NCBI RefSeq assembly: GCF_001636615.1
Contig: NZ_LGEK01000027.1
Location: forward strand, 1 to 54,429
Origin: Mucilaginibacter sp. L294
GTDB lineage: Bacteria; Bacteroidota; Bacteroidia; Sphingobacteriales; Sphingobacteriaceae
Reading direction: 5' to 3'
Length of the DNA stretch: 54,429 bases
Below, one piece after another: positions 34,708 to 42,172 of this stretch. The stretch's first letter is position 1, and every line of letters starts with the position of its first letter. The translations under genes were made by a program, and so were the position numbers. A model generated the notes under the pieces. It worked only from the letters and a program-made list of their open reading frames with translations. It ran no database searches and was not told the origin of the DNA.

Positions 34708-36060
34708 TTATGCAGCAGCAAGCTTGTTAAAATCGGTAAATAATATATCCTTTTTATCAAGCGTAATAACACTCTTAATGTAATCAAACACCTTAAGCGC
34801 TTTTACCTGTTCAAATATCTTGTTAGCATTCTCTTTGTTTTGCAGGTATTGTACGGTGTACTGGCCCAGTTGCTCATCAGTTAAAGCCTGTGGGCTGTAC
34901 ATACGGAACTGTTGGTCTAAGCTGCCTTTTGCAAATTCAAATACTTCCTCGTATTTAATATCAATGCTATTATCCTTCATCAGCTTATTTTCAATAAGCG
35001 TCCATTTCAGGTTTTTAGCAAAATCGGCATAACCGCCTTCCAGCTCTTCGTCGGTCAGTTTTTCGTTGGTTGCTTTTAACCAGCGTTTTAAAAACGCGTC
35101 TGGCAACTCAAACTTAACCTTACCAATGCTGTAGTTATAAATTTCGTCCTGCAGTTTGCGCTCGGCATCCTGGGTCATCATCATTTCTAACTCTTCGGTT
35201 ATTTTAGCTTTGAAACCGGCTTCGTCGGTTACAACACCCTCACCAAATAATTTATCAAAGAACTCCTGGTTTAAATCGCCTTCTTCTAAACGGTTAACAT
35301 TTTTAACAGTTAGTTTGAAGTTAGATTTTAAGTCAGCCGCTTCATCTTCTTCAATTTTTAATAAGCCTGCAACCTTAGCTGCATCGTTATCAAAAGCTTT
35401 GTTGATGTCAAACACCAGTTCGTCGCCTTTTTTCAGGCCGATCAGCGATTTTTTGATTTTCGCATCCTGGATCTGATCTAAACGTACCGACGCGATGTTG
35501 TTTATTCCATCCTCAAAAACAGAACCATCCGCAGAAAGCTGTGCTAATTCGGCATAAAGCACATCGTCATCTGCCGATACGTCAGGATTTGTCATTTTGC
35601 CATAGCTACGGCGGATATTTTTGATACGTGATGCTAATGTTTCATCATCAACTTTTATCACATATTGGGTCAGTTTATCTTTTGATGAAAAATCGATATC
35701 AAACTCAGGCGCCAAACCAATTTCGTAGTTAAACTCAAAGTTATCGGCAAAATCCCAGTTGTATTCTTTCCTGTCATCAACTTTAGGTAAAGGCTGGCCT
35801 AATACTTCAAGCTTCTCTTCGTCAAGGTATTTGTTCAATGTATCAGACAGCATGTTGTTGATCTCGTCAACCAAAATGCTTTTACCGTACATTTTTTTGA
35901 TGTGCGCAACAGGTACCATACCCGGGCGGAAACCCGGCATTTTTGCTTTCTTAGCTTGGTCTTTCATTGCTTTTTCAACCCTTGGCTGGTAATCCTCCGG
36001 GGCGATGTTGATCTTAACAACTGTATTCAGGTTATCAATTTTTTCCTGTGATATATTCAT
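34708..36060 (-). CDS. tig: Trigger factor
   Basis: 450 residues, the usual length. The N-terminal ribosome-binding domain contains the tail signature GFRPGMVPVAHIKKMYG (the GFRxGxxP loop that docks at the exit tunnel). A central FKBP-like segment and long helical C-terminal arms follow. It is a ribosome-bound chaperone for nascent chains. In the Bacteroidota version the PPIase part is weakly conserved, as here. Order tig-clpP-clpX is the classic one; hairpins separate the three, and a TACTTTTG element lies upstream. Confidence 0.95.
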   Translation of the reverse strand: MNISQEKIDNLNTVVKINIAPEDYQPRVEKAMKDQAKKAKMPGFRPGMVPVAHIKKMYGKSILVDEINNMLSDTLNKYLDEEKLEVLGQPLPKVDDRKEYNWDFADNFEFNYEIGLAPEFDIDFSSKDKLTQYVIKVDDETLASRIKNIRRSYGKMTNPDVSADDDVLYAELAQLSADGSVFEDGINNIASVRLDQIQDAKIKKSLIGLKKGDELVFDINKAFDNDAAKVAGLLKIEEDEAADLKSNFKLTVKNVNRLEEGDLNQEFFDKLFGEGVVTDEAGFKAKITEELEMMMTQDAERKLQDEIYNYSIGKVKFELPDAFLKRWLKATNEKLTDEELEGGYADFAKNLKWTLIENKLMKDNSIDIKYEEVFEFAKGSLDQQFRMYSPQALTDEQLGQYTVQYLQNKENANKIFEQVKALKVFDYIKSVITLDKKDILFTDFNKLAAA

Positions 36061-36129
36061 CTTTTTTACCTGGTATTAATTTTTCTTTGTCCAAGATACA
36101 ACCCTAATGGCTGTACAAAATTCGAGGCG

Positions 36130-36137
36130 CAAAAGTA
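36130..36137 (-). promoter_or_regulatory. Candidate -7 element (TACTTTTG) of tig
   Basis: TACTTTTG on the minus strand fits TANNTTTG and lies 70 nt upstream of the tig start. No clear -33 TTG is visible at normal spacing. Confidence 0.45.
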
Positions 36138-36158
36138 TGAATTTATTTTTGAATTTAA

Positions 36159-37145
36159 TTAGCTGCCCTGCTTGTTTTGAAATTTAACAACGCTGTTTTT
36201 TACCGGCTTAACTGTTTTAAGGTAAGCATATATAGCCCCCAGGTCCTTTTCATTCATGCCGCCGTATTTCCACCAGGGCATAATTGTTTGAAACTGGCCC
36301 GGTTTAACCGCGGTTGCTTTTGCTGTACCATTTGCATATTGTGTAAAGCGGGTTATAAACTGCTCTTTGCTCCAGCTACCTATACCGGTTGCTGTATCGG
36401 GCGTTATATTTGACGCACGCACAACCGCGCCGCCGCCAAGGCCATATTCATTACCGCCTGCCAATTCCATTCCGGGTATTGGGGTGCCTTTATCAGCTTT
36501 GGTATGGCAATCGCGGCAGGCCGCGCTTTGTACCAGGTAAGCGCCGTATGCTAATGTATCCTGCTCATTTGGCTTTTTGCCCGGCTCGGCTTTTTTAGGC
36601 ATAGTGTTTACGATCAGGTTCAGCGGGAAATCAAGCTTGCGCTGCGGGTAGCTGGTTTCATGCGGCTGCAGGGTGCGGATATAGGCTATAATGTCATACA
36701 CATCCTCCGCATCCATCTTAGAGTATGATTGCCATGGCATGATCGGGAATATAGCCGATCCATCCTTTTTAACCCCTGCAGTAATTGCCCGGTACAGCTC
36801 GCCGTCCGTCCAGTTCTTTAAATTGGCTGGTGTAATGTTGGGTACATACACTTCGCCGGGAAAGTTGACACGGGCATCAAATTTTTCGCCGCCCGCCCCT
36901 ATTATGCCAGTATCTATCGGCGCAGCAAAAACATCCCATTTACGGGTGCTGTGGCAATCAACGCATACTGCAACATGGTTAGCCAGGTATTTACCGTGCG
37001 CTATGCGCTGCGGGGTTAATTCAACTTTAATGTTTGGTGGGTCACCTACGTTTGGCAAGGCAAGGGTTACGTATGATATAGCCGCCACAATAACAAGCGC
37101 TATACAAATAACGATATACGCCATCCATTTTTTAAACTTTTTCAT
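36159..37145 (-). CDS. Diheme c-type cytochrome
   Basis: 328 residues from the ATG at 37143-37145. The longer frame to 37202 runs through a terminator hairpin (37177-37207), so the shorter start is chosen. An N-terminal membrane anchor (WMAYIVICIALVIVAAISYV) is followed by two cytochrome c domains with haem motifs CVDCH and CRDCH. Probable axial methionines lie in IFPIMPWQSYS and TIMPWWKYGG. The layout resembles the cytochrome subunits of alcohol and gluconate dehydrogenases. It might take electrons from the GMC enzyme at 14.3-16.0 kb, but distance makes this only a guess. Confidence 0.9.
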   Translation of the reverse strand: MKKFKKWMAYIVICIALVIVAAISYVTLALPNVGDPPNIKVELTPQRIAHGKYLANHVAVCVDCHSTRKWDVFAAPIDTGIIGAGGEKFDARVNFPGEVYVPNITPANLKNWTDGELYRAITAGVKKDGSAIFPIMPWQSYSKMDAEDVYDIIAYIRTLQPHETSYPQRKLDFPLNLIVNTMPKKAEPGKKPNEQDTLAYGAYLVQSAACRDCHTKADKGTPIPGMELAGGNEYGLGGGAVVRASNITPDTATGIGSWSKEQFITRFTQYANGTAKATAVKPGQFQTIMPWWKYGGMNEKDLGAIYAYLKTVKPVKNSVVKFQNKQGS

Positions 37146-37176
37146 CAGGATAAGGTTAGGTAATACTATTTTAAAC

Positions 37177-37207
37177 AACAAATGACGGCCAAAAGCCGTC
37201 ATTTGTT
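37177..37207 (-). terminator. Terminator after the head-GIN lipoprotein
   Basis: Perfect 13-bp stem AACAAATGACGGC (37177-37189) / 37195-37207 with a 5-nt loop, just downstream of the stop at 37234. The following minus-strand sequence is TA-rich rather than pure T. Confidence 0.65.
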
Positions 37208-37233
37208 ACATTATTTATTAAAAAATATTACGC

Positions 37234-37959
37234 TTAATCTATCTTTTTAATTGACGAAGCGCCTGATTGATCGTTATTTACCTTTGTTGGGTTACCACGA
37301 TACCGGATATCTGATGCACCGCTGGTGTGTACATCCAACTCGTTCAGTACGTTTATTTTGCACTCGCTGGCGCCTGATGTGCCTATCTTGTATTTACCTA
37401 CCACAAAATCAAGCGCTTCGATCTTGCCAGATCCACTCAGGTCAACCTCATGTGATGCCGCCTGGCCTTTCAGGTAAACTTCTGTTGAGCCGCTGGCATC
37501 GGTACGTACCCTGCCTGCATAAAGCTCCATATCAATTTTTGTGGAACCCGACAGGTCGAAGACCAAATCCTGCACGGTTAAACGGCCATCGGTCTTTATT
37601 TCAACCGCGCCTGATGCGCCTATCTTGTCCAAATTTTTAACTCCTATAATAATAGTAGTTTCGCCGCTGCTACATACATTACGGCGGCTATGCACCTTTA
37701 AGGTACCGCCCTCAATATTAGTTTGTATGTATTTGAACAGGTTATCATCGGTGGTGATGGAGACAGATTCTGTGCTATCCTGCTTTAGGGTAACTTTGTA
37801 CCCGCCAGAGATATCTATTTTGCTAAAGCTGCTCATTTTACGTGTTTCGGTACGTACGTTTCCGTTACCTTTTACACATCTGAAACGCCTGCATGAAGAA
37901 AATAAGGTTATAGATACGGCTGCTACCAGTAGCAATATTTTAAAATTGATGGTTTTCAT
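37234..37959 (-). CDS. Head GIN-domain lipoprotein (DUF2807)
   Basis: 241 residues. A lipoprotein signal ends at Cys23 (LFSSC). The remainder is a right-handed beta-helix-like GIN repeat: FSKIDISGGYKVTLKQDS, then recurring GASGAVEI, LSGSTKI, DASGSTEV, LSGSGKI and TSGASEC turns. GIN domains are predicted surface adhesin-like modules; none has a proven biochemical role. It is the largest of four GIN-type genes here and has an ECF-like promoter (37982-38008), with the same -35 surroundings as the permease gene at 50.8 kb. Confidence 0.88.
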   Translation of the reverse strand: MKTINFKILLLVAAVSITLFSSCRRFRCVKGNGNVRTETRKMSSFSKIDISGGYKVTLKQDSTESVSITTDDNLFKYIQTNIEGGTLKVHSRRNVCSSGETTIIIGVKNLDKIGASGAVEIKTDGRLTVQDLVFDLSGSTKIDMELYAGRVRTDASGSTEVYLKGQAASHEVDLSGSGKIEALDFVVGKYKIGTSGASECKINVLNELDVHTSGASDIRYRGNPTKVNNDQSGASSIKKID

Positions 37960-37981
37960 AATAGTTTGGTTTAGTGCTTTT

Positions 37982-38008
37982 GACGATGATTAATGGTTTT
38001 AAGTTACA
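37982..38008 (-). promoter_or_regulatory. ECF-sigma-type promoter of the head-GIN gene
   Basis: On the minus strand TGTAAC (38008-38003), 17-nt spacer, CGTC (37985-37982). The AAC/CGTC pair is the hallmark of ECF sigma promoters. The -35 context TTACTGTAACTTAA is identical to that upstream of the gene at 49506-50753. Confidence 0.58.
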
Positions 38009-38014
38009 GTAAAA

Positions 38015-38049
38015 TTAAAAAAAGCCACCTATTTATCTGATGGCTTTTT
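38015..38049 (-). terminator. Terminator of GIN-like paralogue 1
   Basis: AAAAAGCCA (38019-38027) / TGGCTTTTT (38041-38049), 33 nt past the stop of paralogue 1, with a T run on the minus strand. The GCCACC...GATGGC core is shared by the terminator of paralogue 3. Confidence 0.75.
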
Positions 38050-38082
38050 GATATATGATAGACTTTTGCAAGATAGTGCTGA

Positions 38083-38694
38083 TTATAAACCGGCTAATTC
38101 ATTTTGTTTTGCTTTAGCGGTACGGCCAGGCATTTGGTTTTTTGTAGTATTTACTGCTACAAAGTCTGCATGGTTAACGTTGGTAGCCTGTGCATAGTTT
38201 AAGTTATAATCGTTTGCGTTACCGCTTAAGGTTGCTTTTGCATTATCGTTTACATTTACGGTTGCTTTGTAAGCGTCTATTTTTAAGTCGGCTGTTGCAG
38301 TGTTGTATAAGTTAACTTCAAGGTCAAGTCTTTCTAATTTACCAAATGATTTTACTTCGGCATTATCATAAGCGCTGATGGCTTGCAAATCGGCTGCTGT
38401 TACCCAAACCACTAATTTTTGGTTTTTGTATGATGAGATACGCAACACACCGTTCTGGCTTTGTACCAAAGCGCTTTCTGAGTAATATTTGTTATAAACT
38501 TTTACCTGGTCGGCAGCGCCGTCTGATACAAAAAGTTCAACATTTCCGTGGATCTCGATCTTGTTGATCTTGCTCACATTGGTTAAAGTTACGCTTGCAT
38601 CGTTGTTATTATTGTTAACGTTTGCATAAGTGTTTTTTGTGGTTACCACTGCCATAATCATTACGGCTACCATGGTTAAAATTGTTGTTTTCAT
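38083..38694 (-). CDS. Secreted GIN-like protein, paralogue 1
   Basis: 203 residues from the ATG at 38692-38694; the longer frame to 38886 crosses the promoter and is rejected. Signal peptide ends near TYANVN and is followed by an Asn run (NNNNN). The mature part is a short GIN-like beta-repeat (KIEIHGNVELFVSDGAADQVKV, GVLRISSY, LVVWVTAADLQAIS). It shares most of residues 1-130 with paralogue 2, but its C-terminal third differs from both others (AKAKQNELAGL). Function unknown. Its own ECF-type promoter and terminator make it a single-gene unit. Confidence 0.82.
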   Translation of the reverse strand: MKTTILTMVAVMIMAVVTTKNTYANVNNNNNDASVTLTNVSKINKIEIHGNVELFVSDGAADQVKVYNKYYSESALVQSQNGVLRISSYKNQKLVVWVTAADLQAISAYDNAEVKSFGKLERLDLEVNLYNTATADLKIDAYKATVNVNDNAKATLSGNANDYNLNYAQATNVNHADFVAVNTTKNQMPGRTAKAKQNELAGL

Positions 38695-38746
38695 TTTATT
38701 AATATTTTGATTATGAATGCTATAAGTTGTGTTATTAAATACATAG

Positions 38747-38776
38747 ATATGACGACCCGCACGAAGAAACGTTACA
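38747..38776 (-). promoter_or_regulatory. ECF-sigma-type promoter of paralogue 1
   Basis: On the minus strand TGTAAC (38776-38771), 16-nt spacer, CGTCATAT (38754-38747). Both elements and the spacing are identical in paralogues 2 and 3. Confidence 0.68.
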
Positions 38777-38814
38777 GCAAAACAGCCCCTATTAGACACA
38801 GTGCGGGTTTTTAT

Positions 38815-38849
38815 CGGTGAATGGCAGAAATGTGGCGGTGAACGGTGAA
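38815..38849 (-). promoter_or_regulatory. TTCACCG heptamers upstream of paralogue 1
   Basis: CGGTGAA (TTCACCG in gene sense) at 38815-38821, 38836-38842 and 38843-38849. The first two are 21 nt apart, and the nearest starts exactly 44 nt from the start of the -35 element. Same geometry at the two other paralogues. Confidence 0.55.
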
Positions 38850-39009
38850 AGTTTTTTTTGAGGTTCAAAATAACAGCAATAAACAAGGCTGTTAATACTG
38901 TATCAAAACCGAACAGGATGTGGATCGCCCCCCGCCTCTACATTCGTACGGTGAAGAGAGAGCCGTTAAGCGATGTCAGGGATGGGTATACTCACCAGAC
39001 TTAGCTAAA

Positions 39010-39139
39010 TCATTGCCGTCCCCTTTTAAGGGACGGATAATGAAGCAGATATATGGCTTTTGCCAAAACCTGTTTGATAGTTTGGCTAAAGCCGGGGAGT
39101 TCCTGTTGGTTATCCGTTGGCTGAAGCCAACGGCAATGA
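39010..39139. repeat. TCATTGCCGT inverted-repeat element, copy A
   Basis: 130-bp non-coding element bounded by TCATTGCCGT and its inverse ACGGCAATGA, with internal stems (TGGCTTTTGCCA-like and CCGTTGGCTGAAGCCAACGG). A diverged copy lies at 40819-40942. With the flanking CGCAGG...CACATCGTG segment it occupies the 745-nt gap between paralogues 1 and 2. The open frame at 38920-39249 across it is not a gene. Confidence 0.78.
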
Positions 39140-39373
39140 GTTTTCTGTCGTCGCAGGGTTTCACATCGTGTCCCCTGCTTTGCCTTACATTTGGCGCAGC
39201 GGCTCTTTCAGAAGGCACCGCGGAGGCAGAATCGCCATCATGCTATTAGTCCCCTTGCTGTTTGACTCCCCCCAGCACCTTTCTGCTGCGTAAAGAGGAG
39301 AATAAAACCCGGCTCCAGTCGGTTGAGGACGTTTGACGGCGTTTTAAAACGGTGGGCAGCATCGTGTTTAAAC

Positions 39374-39402
39374 AAAAAAGCCATCGCATGTGGCAATGGC
39401 TT
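39374..39402 (-). terminator. Terminator of paralogue 2
   Basis: AAGCCAT (39378-39384) / ATGGCTT (39396-39402), followed on the minus strand by a run of T (from 39379 down to 39374). Confidence 0.65.
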
Positions 39403-39439
39403 ACAGCATATATTTTGAGCTTTTTTGTAGCAGTAACAT

Positions 39440-40048
39440 TTAAAGGATAGCTAATTCTGATGGATCGGCCTTTACAAATTTGTTAGTTACTTTTTTGCTG
39501 CTGTTAACGGCAACAAGGTTGCTGCTGTTAACGCTTGCAGATTGGTCTTGTGTTAAGTTATAATCGTTAACGGTACCGCTAATGTTTGCTTTTGCTCGGT
39601 TATTTACGTTGATAGTTGCTTTATAACCATCAAGGTTTAAATCGGCAGATGCGGTGTTGTACAAGTTAACTTCAAGGTCAAGTCTTTCTAATTTTCCGAA
39701 TGATTTTACTTCGGCATTATCATAAGCGCTAATGGCTTGCAAATCGGCTGCTGTTACCCAAACCACTAATTTTTCGTTTTTGTATGATGATATACGCAAC
39801 ACACCGTTCTGGCTTTGTACCAAAGCGTTTTCAGAGTAATATTTGTTATAAACTTTCACCTGGTCGGCAGCGCCGTCTGATACAAAAAGTTCAACGTTTC
39901 CATGAATTTCGATCTTGTTGATCTTGCCCACATTAGTTAAAGTTACGCTTGCATCGTTGTTATTATTGTTAACGTTTGCATAAGTGTTTTTGGTGGTTAC
40001 CACTGCCATAATCATTACGGCTACCATGGTGAATATTGTTGTTTTCAT
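39440..40048 (-). CDS. Secreted GIN-like protein, paralogue 2 (mosaic)
   Basis: 202 residues from the ATG at 40046-40048; the frame open to 40279 runs through promoter sequence. The first ~130 residues nearly equal paralogue 1 (same signal peptide, same AYDNAEVKSFGKLERLDLEV). From about NTASADLNLD onward it follows paralogue 3 (NISG-VNDYNLTQDQSA, VTNKFVKAD-ELAIL). The breakpoint falls near residue 132. This is the pattern left by recombination or gene conversion between tandem paralogues. Function unknown; expected to be exported. Confidence 0.82.
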   Translation of the reverse strand: MKTTIFTMVAVMIMAVVTTKNTYANVNNNNNDASVTLTNVGKINKIEIHGNVELFVSDGAADQVKVYNKYYSENALVQSQNGVLRISSYKNEKLVVWVTAADLQAISAYDNAEVKSFGKLERLDLEVNLYNTASADLNLDGYKATINVNNRAKANISGTVNDYNLTQDQSASVNSSNLVAVNSSKKVTNKFVKADPSELAIL

Positions 40049-40100
40049 TTTATTAATATTTTGATTGTGAGTACTATAAGTTGTGTTATTAAATACATAG

Positions 40101-40130
40101 ATATGACGACTGACACAGATAAACGTTACA
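40101..40130 (-). promoter_or_regulatory. ECF-sigma-type promoter of paralogue 2
   Basis: On the minus strand TGTAAC (40130-40125), 16-nt spacer, CGTCATAT (40108-40101). Confidence 0.68.
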
Positions 40131-40168
40131 GTGAAACAGCCTGTATTAGACGCAGTGCGGGTTATTGT

Positions 40169-40196
40169 CGGTGAATGGATGAAATGCGGCGGTGAA
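40169..40196 (-). promoter_or_regulatory. TTCACCG heptamers upstream of paralogue 2
   Basis: CGGTGAA at 40169-40175 and 40190-40196, 21 nt apart and 44 nt from the -35 element, followed by a truncated third unit (CGGT). Confidence 0.55.
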
Positions 40197-40279
40197 CGGT
40201 GGGGGATTTTTTTAACCAGATAGGTAATACCAAATTCTAACACTATTAATTCTATCTTAGAATAAAATCTAACGCTCAA

Positions 40280-40681
40280 ATGAAACTGCTTTTCGTATAC
40301 ATATTGATAATTGCTACAACAAATTTTGTAAAAGCGCAGGACCCAACGCTCGGCAAATCCAGAGACGAGATCAGAAACCTCATAAAGCCAAACACAGGCA
40401 TTAATTTATTAAAGGGCAATAATACCGACACTCTAACAATGGATGGCGGCCTGCGAATAGTGATATATTACCAAAACGATACTTGTTATACTTCCAAGAG
40501 CACCATGCCGTTATCATTGCTAAGCATGGTCACCGACAAGATGAAGACCTATAAAAAGGTAAAAGAAAACATGTGGATCAGCCCAAGCGGGATAGTTAGA
40601 GTTGAAGTAACCATTACAAAAAACGAAGATAATTTCTATATAGAAACAAGCTACGCGAATAAAGAGGCTAAAAAACCTTAG
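40280..40681 (+). CDS. Small secreted protein of unknown function
   Basis: 133 residues. Signal peptide MKLLFVYILIIATTNFVKAQ, then a charged, Thr-rich domain (DEIRNLIKPNTGINLLKGNN; MDGGLRIVIYYQNDTCYTS; GIVRVEVTITKNEDNFYIET) with one Cys. I do not recognise the family. It is the only plus-strand gene in the GIN cluster and is divergent from paralogue 2, with the heptamer/ECF region between them. The real start and clean signal peptide make it credible as a gene. It may be periplasmic. Confidence 0.62.
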   Translation: MKLLFVYILIIATTNFVKAQDPTLGKSRDEIRNLIKPNTGINLLKGNNTDTLTMDGGLRIVIYYQNDTCYTSKSTMPLSLLSMVTDKMKTYKKVKENMWISPSGIVRVEVTITKNEDNFYIETSYANKEAKKP

Positions 40682-40818
40682 GAATTATATCCAAACAAAA
40701 AAGCCCCCTTTACTTCAACTTACCCCCTGCCCCCTCTATGCTGCGCAAAGAGGAATAACTTATCCTATGCTCGCTAAACACGCAGGGTCCTTTTCAAGAA
40801 ACCCTGCGAGGACAGTAC

Positions 40819-40942
40819 TCATTGCCGTCCCTTTTAAGGGGCGGATAAATAAAGCTAATAAATGGCTTTAGCCAAAACCTTTAATTTGGCTAAAGCCGGA
40901 GATTTCTGTTTGGAATCCGTTGGCTGAAGCCAACGGCAATGA
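40819..40942. repeat. TCATTGCCGT inverted-repeat element, copy B
   Basis: 124-bp relative of 39010-39139 with the same ends. Inside it are a perfect 13-bp stem GGCTTTAGCCAAA (40864-40876) / 40885-40897 and a 9-bp stem CCGTTGGCT / AGCCAACGG (40917-40936). It lies in the 606-nt gene-free stretch before paralogue 3; downstream flanks also resemble those of copy A. Confidence 0.78.
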
Positions 40943-41105
40943 TTTACATTTTGTCGCCGCAGACTCTCACATCGTGGACCCGACCTTGCCTTGCATGTGG
41001 CGCAAGACCCTGCGGGGACAATCGTATAGTAAGCTATAATATAGGGAATGGTGGCGATATTTTGCCAGTAGCCAATTTTAAAATTGATTGACTATCAGTT
41101 ATTTA

Positions 41106-41193
41106 AAAGTGTTCACAAGCGTTCACGGCAGTGAACGTGAACACTTTCAACTTTACGTCCTCGCAGGGGCTCCTGAAAGAGCCCCTGTAGCGA
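41106..41193. repeat. Two consecutive long hairpins
   Basis: Hairpin 1 (41106-41147): AAAGTGTTCA / TGAACACTTT outside and CGTTCAC / GTGAACG inside. Hairpin 2 (41161-41193): CAGGGGCTC (41164-41172) / GAGCCCCTG (41179-41187) with extended TCGC/GCGA ends. Part of the 606-nt spacer; no T runs, so probably not simple terminators. Confidence 0.65.
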
Positions 41194-41222
41194 CAAAAGA
41201 TAAATTACAAATCCCCTAAAAC

Positions 41223-41250
41223 AAAAAAGCCACCAGTTGAACTGATGGCT
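41223..41250 (-). terminator. Terminator of paralogue 3
   Basis: AGCCACCAGTT (41228-41238) / AACTGATGGCT (41240-41250) with one wobble pair, followed on the minus strand by T6. Confidence 0.75.
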
Positions 41251-41287
41251 CGCAGAAATATATATTGAACTTTTGCAAAAGTAATGC

Positions 41288-41899
41288 TTACAGGATAGCT
41301 AATTCAGCTTGGTCGGCCTTTACAAATTTATTGGTTACTGTTTTGCTGCGGTTAACGGCTGCAAGGTTGCTGTGGTTAACGGTTGCAGATTGGTCTTGTG
41401 TTAAGTTATAATCGTTAACGTTACCACTGATGTTTGCTTTTGCACGGTCGTTTACGTTGATGTTTGCTTTGTATGCATCCAGGTTCAGGTCGGCAGATGC
41501 TGTGTTGTTCAATGTTACATCAAGATCTAATCTCTCCAGGGTACCGAATGATTTAACGGTTGAGTTATCATTAGCTACAATGGCTTGCAGATCGTTAGCA
41601 GTTACCCAAACCACTAACTTTTTATCGGTGTATGATGATATACGTAACACACCGTTCTGGCTTTGTACCAAAGCGCTCTCTGAGTAATACTTGTTGTAAA
41701 CTTTTACCTGGTCGGCGCTACCGTCAGATACGAACAGTTCAACGTTTCCGTGTAATTCTATTTTGTTGATCTTGCTAACGTTTGTTAGTGTGGTGCTTAC
41801 TTCGCCATTGTTATTATTGTTAACGGCTGCAAAGGTTGATGTTACTGTACCTAATGCTAAAGTGAAGATGGTTGCTATGGTTAAAAACTGAGTTTTCAT
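41288..41899 (-). CDS. Secreted GIN-like protein, paralogue 3
   Basis: 203 residues. Signal peptide (MKTQFLTIATIFTLALGTVTS, then FAAVNNNNN) differs from that of paralogues 1 and 2, but the core (NKIELHGNVELFVSDG, VKVYNKYYSESALVQSQNG) is nearly identical. Its C-terminal third matches paralogue 2. All three keep the pattern of short beta strands of GIN proteins without the Gly-Ser turns of the large one at 37234. Function unknown. ECF-type promoter upstream. Confidence 0.84.
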   Translation of the reverse strand: MKTQFLTIATIFTLALGTVTSTFAAVNNNNNGEVSTTLTNVSKINKIELHGNVELFVSDGSADQVKVYNKYYSESALVQSQNGVLRISSYTDKKLVVWVTANDLQAIVANDNSTVKSFGTLERLDLDVTLNNTASADLNLDAYKANINVNDRAKANISGNVNDYNLTQDQSATVNHSNLAAVNRSKTVTNKFVKADQAELAIL

Positions 41900-41956
41900 T
41901 TTATTAATATTTGATTGTGAGTGTTTTATTATTTTTTCTAATTTTTAAATACACCA

Positions 41957-41986
41957 ATATGACGCCCCCATCTATGAAACGTTACA
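41957..41986 (-). promoter_or_regulatory. ECF-sigma-type promoter of paralogue 3
   Basis: On the minus strand TGTAAC (41986-41981), 16-nt spacer, CGTCATAT (41964-41957). The surrounding sequence has diverged from copies 1 and 2 but the elements have not. Confidence 0.7.
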
Positions 41987-42024
41987 GCGATTTTGGCTGT
42001 ATTAGATGTACGGCCTGTTTATGT

Positions 42025-42052
42025 CGGTAAACGGGCCATTTATGACGGTGAA
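42025..42052 (-). promoter_or_regulatory. TTCACCG-type heptamers upstream of paralogue 3
   Basis: CGGTAAA (42025-42031) and CGGTGAA (42046-42052), again 21 nt apart and 44 nt from the -35 element, in otherwise diverged surroundings. Confidence 0.55.
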
Positions 42053-42172
42053 AAGACAGATTTTTTTTGAAACAGGCAGTCTAACCCTCTTTGTGCCGGG
42101 GTGCCGGTGCCCTCCTTAACCAGGAAAACTACTTGGTAAGAATGTGGTTTGTGGAAACGGTATAGCTAATCG

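Noticed and set aside
36159..37145. Cytochrome c as electron acceptor of the GMC operon
   Set aside because: Biochemically plausible but 19 kb away with no shared regulatory motif; not claimed.
38815..38849. Assigning the heptamers to a LytTR regulator
   Set aside because: ACCGTTCAC in copy 1 fits the published LytTR consensus, but copies 2 and 3 fit only partly, and no LytTR gene is in the window; kept only as an unidentified activator site.
38920..39249. 109-residue plus-strand open frame between GIN paralogues 1 and 2
   Set aside because: It runs through the TCATTGCCGT repeat, has no signal or domain character, and the corresponding frame is broken in the second repeat copy.
41106..41193. 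CRISPR-like or tRNA-like structure in the spacer before paralogue 3
   Set aside because: Two simple hairpins without regularly spaced repeats or cloverleaf features.
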